In this document: one piece after another, positions 1 to 6,119 of the stretch
How positions within the stretch are numbered: the first letter of the stretch is position 1
How the letters are laid out: every line of letters begins with the position of its first letter
Assembly: GCA_029573365.1 (NCBI GenBank)
Contig: JAKQGD010000008.1
Location: forward strand, 1-12,410
Reading direction: 5' to 3'
Length of the DNA stretch: 12,410 nt
From: Bacteroidota bacterium
Lineage (GTDB): Bacteria; Bacteroidota; Bacteroidia; Chitinophagales; Saprospiraceae
The notes under the pieces: generated by a model
The model's database searches: none
The model's input: the letters and a program-made list of their open reading frames with translations, nothing else
What the model was told of the DNA's origin: nothing
Position numbers and translations under genes: made by a program

Positions 1-610
1 ATCTCATCATCTCTGCGAGTTTAAGCACTATGGCAGGTGCCAGGTCCGACTTTTTAAGTGTAAGAGCGTACAAACTGTTGAGCGTATTAAACAGGAAATG
101 TGGGTTTATCTGAGACTTCAGAAATTTAAGTTCGGATTGCAGAGTCTGGCTTTGAAGTTCTTTTTTATCCTTTTGCTGCACCATCCATTCATTCATAATG
201 CGGAAAATGGTAGCCGCCGTACCTACAAACAAGGTGGATATAAAGATGAAAGCCTGGTTGTTAAGATAATAATTCTGGAGCTCGGCATTACCACCTGAAA
301 ACTGATAAAGAAAAAATGTTTTAATAGGCGTCATCAGCAAGGACGCTGTAATGAGGAATACAAAATGCAAAAACAGGTTTTTGTCCTTTAAGTAGCGGGG
401 CAGCAGGAAAAAGTAATTGAAATAAGCAATCAATGCAAAAAAACCCACATTGATAACATCGGTCACAAAAGCTGTAAAAAAGCCCATCCGTGGCACGCTG
501 GTCACGAGCATCACCAGAAACAGCAAAGCCCAGAACAACACATGGTAAAATGTGTCATTTGCGGACCAGCTGCGTAATCTGGACACCAGACTGTTTTCTT
601 TGAGAAGCAT
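1..610 (-). CDS. LytS/YehU-type sensor histidine kinase, N-terminal part (partial)
   Basis: This is the start of a membrane sensor kinase of the LytS/YehU class (His_kinase domain family), open at the left edge; 203 codons are visible. The protein begins MLLKENSLVS at 610, and an in-frame TAA lies at 638-640, which fixes the start region. Four hydrophobic segments are seen at roughly residues 21-40, 47-69, 79-100 and 120-138. A short charged, Gln-rich linker then leads into SQINPHFLFNTLNSLYAL, the hallmark phosphoacceptor box of the family, with His171 as the predicted phosphorylated residue. The C-terminal ATPase part lies outside the window. Members of this family normally pair with a LytTR-type response regulator, often encoded just downstream; here that would be left of position 1, so the pairing is inference. 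It is divergent from the RluA gene, with a 147-bp shared upstream region. The ligand cannot be told. Confidence 0.9.
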   Translation of the reverse strand, partial: MLLKENSLVSRLRSWSANDTFYHVLFWALLFLVMLVTSVPRMGFFTAFVTDVINVGFFALIAYFNYFFLLPRYLKDKNLFLHFVFLITASLLMTPIKTFFLYQFSGGNAELQNYYLNNQAFIFISTLFVGTAATIFRIMNEWMVQQKDKKELQSQTLQSELKFLKSQINPHFLFNTLNSLYALTLKKSDLAPAIVLKLAEMMR

Positions 611-632
611 GTATGTGAATATAAATCGCTTA

Positions 633-650
633 CAAAGTTACACAAATATA
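633..650 (-). promoter_or_regulatory. Possible Bacteroidota -7 elements for the sensor kinase gene
   Basis: Two octamers on the minus strand match the Bacteroidota -7 consensus TAnnTTTG: TATATTTG at 643-650 and TAACTTTG at 633-640, lying 33 and 23 bp before the ATG. I do not see a well-spaced TTTG -33 box for either, so which one is used is uncertain. Confidence 0.4.
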
Positions 651-745
651 GCCACCTCGACTTGCATTATTTAGACCAATGGCGTGTCAGTCCAGACAAA
701 CCGACAGCCTGATGATGTGTACAGGGCAGTTAGGCTATTAATACG

Positions 746-753
746 TATATTTG
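746..753 (+). promoter_or_regulatory. Possible -7 element (TATATTTG) directly before the RluA gene
   Basis: TATATTTG matches the Bacteroidota TAnnTTTG -7 consensus and ends only four bases before the ATG at 758. If used, transcription would start at or next to the start codon, giving a leaderless or nearly leaderless mRNA. No clear TTTG -33 box was found at the usual distance, so this rests on the -7 match and its position alone. Confidence 0.4.
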
Positions 754-757
754 CGGT

Positions 758-1459
758 ATGAAAACAGGTAGAGGCAAACTTTCCGGATTGAAGGTGATTT
801 TTGAAGACAACCACCTTATAGCTGTCAATAAGCCGGCAGGAGCCCTTGTACATGGTGACGAGACGGGCGACAGATCATTGTCTGATGATGTAAAACATTA
901 TATCAAGGTCAGATATGACAAACCCGGCGATGTGTTTTTGGGTGTAATACACAGGCTCGACAGGCCGGTCAGTGGTGTTGTGGTTTTTGCCCGCACTTCC
1001 AAGGCTCTGGCAAGAATGAATAAGTTGCTGCATGACAGACTGATACAAAAGACATACCTGGCTATATGTACCCACAGACCCGAACCACTTGCAGGGCACC
1101 TGGTCCATTATCTGTCAAAGGACGAAATAAAAAATACCGTTAAAGCGTATGCCAGCCCTAAATCAGGCACCAAACAGGCAGAGCTGGATTACGAACTCAG
1201 GGGAGAGGCTGATGGCAAGGCTTTGTTGCTGGTACACCCTATTACAGGCAGGCCACATCAGATCAGGGCTCAGCTCAGCAAAATAGGATGTCCCATAGTC
1301 GGCGATCTCAAGTACGGTGCCCCGTATCCGCTGCAGGATCAGTCGATAGCACTTCATTGCCTTAGCATGTCTTTTGAACATCCCGTAAAAGGAGAAAAAG
1401 TGGAGATTGTCGCGGATGTTCCGGAAAAGCTTCCCTGGAAAACATTCAGCATAGAATGA
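758..1459 (+). CDS. RluA-family RNA pseudouridine synthase
   Basis: This cytoplasmic enzyme converts specific uridines in rRNA or tRNA to pseudouridine. The family signature HRLDRPVSG is present at residues 65-73, with Asp68 as the expected catalytic nucleophile. The early motif VNKPAG (residues 23-28) and the later GRPHQIRAQL motif followed by GDLKYG are also in the right order. At 233 residues it is a catalytic domain only: there is no N-terminal S4 RNA-binding domain as in RluC or RluD, so it resembles the short RluA/TruC-like members. The target uridine cannot be assigned from sequence. The ATG at 758 lies just after a TATATTTG element. The DUF3810 gene follows after 10 bp and is probably co-transcribed. 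Confidence 0.92.
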   Translation: MKTGRGKLSGLKVIFEDNHLIAVNKPAGALVHGDETGDRSLSDDVKHYIKVRYDKPGDVFLGVIHRLDRPVSGVVVFARTSKALARMNKLLHDRLIQKTYLAICTHRPEPLAGHLVHYLSKDEIKNTVKAYASPKSGTKQAELDYELRGEADGKALLLVHPITGRPHQIRAQLSKIGCPIVGDLKYGAPYPLQDQSIALHCLSMSFEHPVKGEKVEIVADVPEKLPWKTFSIE

Positions 1460-1469
1460 TCTCTTTGTA

Positions 1470-2594
1470 ATGAAACTTAGCCCCTTTGTTGTCAAGGTTA
1501 TCAGTCGCCCGGGGCTTTTACTTGCCTTCATGACCTGGCTTTTACATCAGTTTGCATCTCGCAATGGTTCGTCGTTTTACCATTTTTATGGAGGAGCTGT
1601 TTTTCCCTGGATCCGAATGGCATATGATAATACTCTTGGAAGGTTGCCATTTCCTGTCATTTATCTTGTAGTCACAGTATTGCTTTTAGCCCTGGTGTTA
1701 ATCGCCAGGAAAGCTTTTAAGACTTCACAGACAGACGGAAGGCGAGTGGCTTTGTGCGGGATGGGGCTCCGCCTTACCGAAACTGCAGGCTGGATTTATT
1801 TTCTTTTTTATTTTCTCTGGGGATTTAATTACTATGGTCCCAGTGTCAGTAACAGGCTTGGATTGCCGGAAGTCAAACCTGACTCTACAGAACTGATAAG
1901 CGAGCTGGAACAGGTAACCCACATTGTCAATAAACTCAGGAACGGTATATCAACAGACAGTGCAGCAATCACTATGTGCCTGGAATGGAGTCAACTAGAA
2001 AATGACATCAGACTAAGGGAGACAGAATTGCTGGAGGCTTGGGGCGAAAGCCATGCCGGCCGCGTAAGGGTCAGAGCTCTGCACCCTCAGGGCCTTCTGC
2101 TGAGGATTGCCACAGCCGGTGTTTATATACCATTTGCATGTGAAGGCCATGTAGATCCCGGCTTACACTGCCTGCAATGGCCTTATACCATAGCACACGA
2201 GATGGCCCATGGATACGGCTTTACGGATGAGGGTGACTGTAATTTTATAGGTTTGCTGGTCTGCGACAAAGCTTCCGATCCTTTTGTCAGATATTCTGGC
2301 TGGCTGACATACTGGAAATATCTATATTTTGATGTCGGCAGAATCAACGCCTCTTCTGCCAGTAATAGTTATCGGGAACTGACTAAAGGTGTAAAATCAG
2401 ACATTAAAGCCATCAGGCAGGCATCTGACAAATATCCCGACATCATGCCCAGGCTGCGTGATGCCATTTATGACAACTACCTCAAAAGCCATGGTGTCAG
2501 CAGCGGACTTGCCAGTTACAATGAGATTGTGGTGTTGATGCACCGATATAAAAAATCAGGGAAAAATCCTTTTTTGCTGGGTGCACAGGATTGA
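1470..2594 (+). CDS. DUF3810 family membrane protein with HExxH metallopeptidase-like motif
   Basis: This 374-residue protein matches what I know of DUF3810, a family of uncharacterised membrane proteins seen in Bacteroidota and Firmicutes. Hydrophobic segments lie near residues 12-30, 61-80 and 105-123, so the N-terminal third is membrane-embedded. The rest, probably outside the cytoplasmic membrane, contains IAHEMAHGYGF, in which His243, Glu244 and His247 form a zincin-type HExxH. It is followed by DEGDCNF (residues 253-259), where an acidic residue (Glu254 or Asp256) could be the third metal ligand, as in the E-x-x-x-N-F pattern of the family. A metal-dependent peptidase role is an inference from the motif; no substrate is known to me. 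It starts 10 bp after the RluA stop. The stop codon is 15 bp from that of convergent mqnB, and no hairpin terminator is visible between them. Confidence 0.85.
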   Translation: MKLSPFVVKVISRPGLLLAFMTWLLHQFASRNGSSFYHFYGGAVFPWIRMAYDNTLGRLPFPVIYLVVTVLLLALVLIARKAFKTSQTDGRRVALCGMGLRLTETAGWIYFLFYFLWGFNYYGPSVSNRLGLPEVKPDSTELISELEQVTHIVNKLRNGISTDSAAITMCLEWSQLENDIRLRETELLEAWGESHAGRVRVRALHPQGLLLRIATAGVYIPFACEGHVDPGLHCLQWPYTIAHEMAHGYGFTDEGDCNFIGLLVCDKASDPFVRYSGWLTYWKYLYFDVGRINASSASNSYRELTKGVKSDIKAIRQASDKYPDIMPRLRDAIYDNYLKSHGVSSGLASYNEIVVLMHRYKKSGKNPFLLGAQD

Positions 2595-2609
2595 TTAGTA
2601 TGGTATGGG

Positions 2610-3296
2610 TCAGGCTCCGTCCCTCAGTTTTTCTACAAATCGGATAAGGTATTCATTGAGGTTTTGAATGGCCAGGGGTATGTTCCATTTATCACGATTG
2701 CGTGCTTCTATGTAGTTGGAAATAGATCTGATCTGGATACAGGGTACACCTGTTTTTGCGGAAGCATAAAAACAGGCGGCTCCTTCCATACTTTCTGTAT
2801 CAGGCTTATATCTGGCCTGCAGGGCATCTTTGGTTTTGTTGCTGCCGGTGACCATGTTGACAGTCAGACCTTTAACTGTTTTTAGTCCGGTTTTTATTTC
2901 GATGGGTTTTAATGGCAGAAGCCACCCACCAGAAAAAATGTCTGAATCAGGTTTTTCCAGCCCCATTTCAAAAATGTCAGAAAACGATTCGTCGGCATTT
3001 TCTGTGCCCAGGTCTGCTATCCTCTCCATGGAGACCTCCAGTACCTCACCATATTGGATATCCCTGTTAAAAGATCCGGCGATTCCGGCCTGGACCATGA
3101 GGCTATAATGTTGATTTTGCAGTTTGCTACCCAGAGCATAAGCAGCTGCAAGCATTCCTACTCCGGTGACCAGAATTTCCAGCTCCAGGCCACGATTTTT
3201 AAAGGAGTTAGATGCTGTGACAGTAAATTGTTCTTTGAGAAAGTCGACTAATGGACTTATCTCAGTCGCTGTTGCGGATACAATCAGAACATGCAT
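2610..3296 (-). CDS. mqnB: Futalosine hydrolase (menaquinone biosynthesis)
   Basis: MqnB releases hypoxanthine from futalosine to give dehypoxanthine futalosine in the futalosine route to menaquinone. The 228 residues follow the nucleoside phosphorylase/MTAN fold: VTGVGMLAAAYAL near residues 43-55, the QAGIAGSF glycine loop at 69-76, and TESMEGAA (167-174), the nucleoside-binding ESMEGAA motif with Glu171. RSISNYIEARNR (190-201) is the region where futalosine hydrolases have Asn and MTA/SAH nucleosidases have the catalytic Asp of RxISD; this separates it from MTAN. The length is normal for MqnB. No other mqn gene is in the window, consistent with the scattered mqn genes of many Bacteroidota. 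It lies 56 bp after the PUR/DUF3276 gene on the same strand and could share its promoter. An MTAN-like activity is the main alternative. Confidence 0.87.
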   Translation of the reverse strand: MHVLIVSATATEISPLVDFLKEQFTVTASNSFKNRGLELEILVTGVGMLAAAYALGSKLQNQHYSLMVQAGIAGSFNRDIQYGEVLEVSMERIADLGTENADESFSDIFEMGLEKPDSDIFSGGWLLPLKPIEIKTGLKTVKGLTVNMVTGSNKTKDALQARYKPDTESMEGAACFYASAKTGVPCIQIRSISNYIEARNRDKWNIPLAIQNLNEYLIRFVEKLRDGA

Positions 3297-3318
3297 AAAG
3301 TCAAGGGATTTATGATAG

Positions 3319-3336
3319 CAGACAAGGAGTTGTCTG
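3319..3336. repeat. Short perfect inverted repeat between the PUR and mqnB genes
   Basis: A 7-bp perfect inverted repeat, CAGACAA and TTGTCTG, is separated by four bases (GGAG on the plus strand). It sits 17 bp after the PUR gene stop and about 22 bp before the mqnB ATG. No T-tract follows on either strand, so a classical intrinsic terminator is unlikely; it could be an mRNA hairpin, an operator, or chance. Confidence 0.35.
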
Positions 3337-3352
3337 TTAAATCAGGTACAAA

Positions 3353-3700
3353 TTACCACCCCAGTTCTCCGTCGTCTTTTTCTTTCTTTTCCTGTGAAGC
3401 TTCCCATTCTGCCTGCCTTTTTTCACTAAGGTCATAATCAAAATCGGGCATCAGGTCATTTTTTACATGGTTTATGGTGTCCTGCAATTGTGCCAAAAAC
3501 CTGTTAAAGTCCTCCTTGTACAGGAAAATCTTGTGTCTTTCGTAGCCGTCAGAATTAAACTTCTTGGTACTCTCTGTCAGTACTACGTAGTAGTCCTCAC
3601 CTTTGGTCTTTCGTACATCAAAGAAGTAGGTTCTTCGTTTGCCGGCTTTCAACTTGGCAGTATAGACACTGTCAAATTTTCCCTTGTCATCGTATTCCAC
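3353..3700 (-). CDS. PUR-family (DUF3276) DNA/RNA-binding protein
   Basis: This 115-residue protein is a bacterial PUR-alpha-like protein (DUF3276), a small single-stranded DNA/RNA-binding fold common in Bacteroidota. The conserved core is visible: an N-terminal start around SVYTAKLKAGKRRTYFFDVR (residues 11-30), then KGEDYYVVLTESTKKF and HKIFLYKEDFNRFLAQL, the beta-beta-beta-alpha repeat of the PUR domain. The C-terminus is acidic and charged (EWEASQEKKEKDDGE). The precise cellular role is not established as far as I know. It has its own well-formed Bacteroidota promoter about 28 bp before the ATG. The downstream neighbour mqnB begins 56 bp after its stop. Confidence 0.9.
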   Translation of the reverse strand: MEYDDKGKFDSVYTAKLKAGKRRTYFFDVRKTKGEDYYVVLTESTKKFNSDGYERHKIFLYKEDFNRFLAQLQDTINHVKNDLMPDFDYDLSEKRQAEWEASQEKKEKDDGELGW

Positions 3701-3727
3701 TGTAAATCAAATTTTGCAATAATAGGA

Positions 3728-3757
3728 CAAATATAGAAAAAGTTTTGAAACAGCAAA
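3728..3757 (-). promoter_or_regulatory. Bacteroidota-type promoter of the PUR/DUF3276 gene
   Basis: On the minus strand, TTTG (3754-3757) and TATATTTG (3728-3735) are separated by 18 bp, matching the -33 TTTG and -7 TAnnTTTG consensus of Bacteroidota promoters. The -7 box ends 27 bp before the ATG, so the leader would be about 20 nt. This is the best promoter match in the window. Immediately upstream is an AT-only 14-bp palindrome (3759-3772). Confidence 0.65.
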
Positions 3758-3758
3758 A

Positions 3759-3772
3759 TTTATTATAATAAA
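3759..3772. repeat. 14-bp AT-only palindrome before the PUR gene promoter
   Basis: TTTATTATAATAAA is a perfect palindrome between the stop of the ABC transporter gene (3775-3777) and the -33 box of the PUR gene. On the minus strand it follows the ABC stop after two bases and is followed by TTTTG. It may act as an AT-rich upstream element or weak transcript end; low complexity makes chance likely. Confidence 0.3.
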
Positions 3773-3774
3773 AA

Positions 3775-5550
3775 TTAATCCTGGTGATTCATCTGGTGCA
3801 GATACACGTTTTGGTAAAACCCATCTGTGGCAATGAGTTGTTCGTGGGTTCCCTGCTGTATGATCCTGCCATTTTCCAATACGATTATGTGGTCGTAGTC
3901 GAGTAGGTTGTTTGCCCTGTGCGATATGACGATTGTGGTTTTGTCTCCCAGCCCTTCCTGCAGATAGGACATGATTTTTTGTTCGGTTGTGGTATCTACA
4001 GCTGAGATGGCATCATCCAGGATGACAATGCTGGGATCCTTGATAAGTGCCCTGGCGATGGATATTCTTTGCTTCTGGCCACCGGAGAGGGTGACTCCTC
4101 TTTCGCCTACCATGGTATCGAAACCGTGAGGCAGCCTGATGATGTCCTCATAAACAGAAGCGTAATCGGCGTACTTTTCTATTTCCTCTTTTGTCGCATC
4201 AGCCTTGCCAAAGGCAATATTGGCAGATACGGTGTCAGAAAAAAGAAAAACGTCCTGTGGCACATAGGCTATGTTATCACGTAAGAGCTTGATGTTGTGC
4301 TGCCTGATGTCATGTCCGTCCAGCAAAATGCTACCTTCTGTGACGTCATACATTCTAGTGAGCAGATCTGCAATGGTCGTCTTGCCTGACCCTGTTTTGC
4401 CCATAACGGCCAGTTTCTGACCTTTCTTTAATCTAAAACTCACATTGCTAAGAGCCCTGATGCCTGTATTAGGGTAGGTAAAAGACACATTTCTAAATTC
4501 TATTTCTCCTTCCACCACATAGGACTGATTGTTTTCTGATTGGATGGAAGGTCGTCTGTCCAGCAATTCGTTGATTCTTGCCTGCGAAGCCTCTGCCTCC
4601 TGCACTACGGAGGCTATCCAGCCTATAGAGGTCACAGGCCATGTGAGCATATTGACATAAAGGATAAACTCGGCTATGTTTCCGGCAGTCAGCTTTCCTG
4701 CATACACCTGAAATCCGCCCACAATCACTACGAGGATGGTCGACAGGGCTATGAGCAGCATCATGAGTGGCTGGAAGTAAGCCTCCACCTTTGCCAGACT
4801 CAGCGACCTTTTTTTAAACTCTTCGCTTTGTTCCATAAAAACGGTAGAGAAACTGTCTTCCTTGACGTATGATTTGATGACTCTGATACCTGAATATGTT
4901 TCTTGCGTTATACTGGTCAGTGTGGACAACTGCTGCTGAATAAATGTGCTCTTTTCGTTGATAATCTTGCTGACAAAGTAAATGGAGATGGAAAGGAAAG
5001 GCAGTGGCAGCAAGGCAAAAAATGAGAGGGTAGCATCGACCCTCAGCATCGCTATGATGGTAAAAATAAAGAGGGTCACCAGATTTATGGCATATAGTAT
5101 GCCCGGCCCCAGGTAATTTCTCACTTTTGAAACATCTTCAGAGATTCTGGCCATAGTGTCGCCTGTTAATGTTTGCCGGTAAAATTTTTGGTCCAGATTC
5201 TGGAGATGGGCATAAATTTCCTTCCGCATGTCATATTCTATCAGACGTGACATGACGATAATGGTCTGCCTCATAAAAAACATAAGCAGTCCTTTTAAAG
5301 TGACAAAGCCTGTGATGACCAGGCCAAAGTACATCAGTGTCCGGTTGAGTTCGTCGTATTTAAGCTGAGGATCGCCGGCGGAAGACTGTTTAAACAGGCT
5401 GATTTCATTATTGACTAGGTCCAGAGCTTCCCTGATCTTCTGAGGTATAAGGATGCCAAAATAATTTGAACCCGCCACAAACAGAATGCCGAGGATAAAA
5501 TGCCATTTGTATTTGACGAAATACCTGTTTAAAGTAAAAAGGTGCTTCAC
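3775..5550 (-). CDS. ABC transporter half-molecule, permease fused to ATPase (MdlA/YheI-like)
   Basis: This 591-residue exporter half-transporter sits in the cytoplasmic membrane. An N-terminal transmembrane domain of about six helices (residues ~15-320) is followed by a nucleotide-binding domain. The latter has an A-loop Tyr369 (SFTYP), Walker A GKTGSGKT at 384-391, Q-loop Gln432 (YVPQD), signature LSGGQ at 488-492, Walker B IVILDD at 508-513 and switch His544 (ISHR). The residue after the Walker B aspartate is Asp513, not the catalytic Glu; the LDDAISAVD form is typical of the MdlA/YheI-like half that pairs with a second, competent half. No partner gene is adjacent. The start is GTG at 5550: an in-frame TAA lies three codons upstream (5560-5562), and the first internal ATG would remove about 70 residues. 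Substrate unknown; lipid or drug export are both possible for this family. Confidence 0.92.
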   Translation of the reverse strand: MKHLFTLNRYFVKYKWHFILGILFVAGSNYFGILIPQKIREALDLVNNEISLFKQSSAGDPQLKYDELNRTLMYFGLVITGFVTLKGLLMFFMRQTIIVMSRLIEYDMRKEIYAHLQNLDQKFYRQTLTGDTMARISEDVSKVRNYLGPGILYAINLVTLFIFTIIAMLRVDATLSFFALLPLPFLSISIYFVSKIINEKSTFIQQQLSTLTSITQETYSGIRVIKSYVKEDSFSTVFMEQSEEFKKRSLSLAKVEAYFQPLMMLLIALSTILVVIVGGFQVYAGKLTAGNIAEFILYVNMLTWPVTSIGWIASVVQEAEASQARINELLDRRPSIQSENNQSYVVEGEIEFRNVSFTYPNTGIRALSNVSFRLKKGQKLAVMGKTGSGKTTIADLLTRMYDVTEGSILLDGHDIRQHNIKLLRDNIAYVPQDVFLFSDTVSANIAFGKADATKEEIEKYADYASVYEDIIRLPHGFDTMVGERGVTLSGGQKQRISIARALIKDPSIVILDDAISAVDTTTEQKIMSYLQEGLGDKTTIVISHRANNLLDYDHIIVLENGRIIQQGTHEQLIATDGFYQNVYLHQMNHQD

Positions 5551-5631
5551 GCAATGAAATTATCTAAGGCCGTCAGAAGGTACAGCCTCATTCTTAAACT
5601 ATCAAAAATGTGAAAGGTTGTGCAAACTTCA

Positions 5632-5651
5632 CCGGGAACCCTAAAACCCGG
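5632..5651 (-). terminator. GC-rich hairpin after the exported-protein gene, possible weak terminator
   Basis: CCGGG (5632-5636) and CCCGG (5647-5651) can pair with a 10-base loop just after the stop of the minus-strand gene ending at 5660. The following minus-strand bases (TGAAGTTTG) are not a real T-tract, so intrinsic termination is uncertain. Confidence 0.3.
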
Positions 5652-5659
5652 CTGCAAGG

Positions 5660-6019
5660 TTACTTTATTGCCGACTGTTCCCTTCTTTTCTTTTGTTTGG
5701 GTTGAAGAGCAAGTCTTTGGTCTACAGAAAGTACGTTTGCCACACGGGCATCAAATTCATTTTCTACCCTGGTCATCTCCCTGGATACTTCCGACTTTTC
5801 TGTATATCGAGCAAGCACCATCTCTACTCTTTGAAACTTATCCTCAAAGATTTGGTGAAGATCTGCTATCTGAGAGTTGTTCAGCTTCAGATGGGCTCCG
5901 CTTTTTTGAAGATTATTCTGAAGGTCCTGGGTCTGTAAGTTGATATAATCGATGTTTTTTTGTCCATACGAACAGAAACTGAAAATGGCCAGGAATAAAA
6001 GAACGATTGCGTACTTCAT
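5660..6019 (-). CDS. Small exported protein, possibly Spy/CpxP-like
   Basis: This 119-residue protein has a clear Sec signal peptide: MKYAIVLLFLAIFSFCSYGQ, with likely cleavage after SYG near residue 19. The mature part is about 100 residues, highly charged and predicted to be helical, ending in a basic KQKKRREQSAIK tail. The segments LKLNNSQIADLHQIFEDKFQRV and ANVLSVDQRLAL recall the paired 'LxLTxEQ ... VLTxEQ' pattern of Spy/CpxP-like periplasmic helical proteins, but I cannot confirm membership. Although FCSYG contains a cysteine, the context is not a convincing lipobox because the residue after Cys is Ser and no L-x-G/A precedes it. A TAACTTTG element lies 46 bp upstream, so it may be transcribed independently of the AsmA gene. 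Confidence 0.75.
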   Translation of the reverse strand: MKYAIVLLFLAIFSFCSYGQKNIDYINLQTQDLQNNLQKSGAHLKLNNSQIADLHQIFEDKFQRVEMVLARYTEKSEVSREMTRVENEFDARVANVLSVDQRLALQPKQKKRREQSAIK

Positions 6020-6065
6020 CTTGCTGTTGTGTTATTTTTTGATGGCTATATTAAAAACTAAAAAT

Positions 6066-6073
6066 CAAAGTTA
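6066..6073 (-). promoter_or_regulatory. Possible -7 element (TAACTTTG) for the small exported-protein gene
   Basis: TAACTTTG on the minus strand matches the Bacteroidota -7 consensus and lies 46 bp before the ATG at 6019, implying a leader of about 40 nt. No TTTG at the right -33 distance was seen; only a TTG at shorter spacing. Confidence 0.4.
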
Positions 6074-6119
6074 CAGATTTTTAAAACAATTGTATGTTAT
6101 TGGTATCCAAAATTTTTGA

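Noticed and set aside
98..298. 66-codon plus-strand open frame
   Set aside because: It is antisense to the membrane and phosphoacceptor region of the LytS-type kinase, which is clearly the coding strand.
671..853. 60-codon minus-strand open frame in the divergent gap
   Set aside because: It overlaps the first 96 bp of the RluA coding sequence, including the VNKPAG motif, and has no recognisable features.
1163..1531. 122-codon minus-strand open frame
   Set aside because: It overlaps the RluA motifs (GRPHQIRAQL) and the start of the DUF3810 gene, and shows no family features.
2595..2609. Bidirectional terminator between the convergent DUF3810 and mqnB genes
   Set aside because: Only 15 bp separate the stop codons and no inverted repeat with a T-tract is present.
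5620..5943. 107-codon plus-strand open frame
   Set aside because: It is antisense to the small exported-protein gene, which has a good signal peptide and a -7 element; the plus-strand product has no such support.
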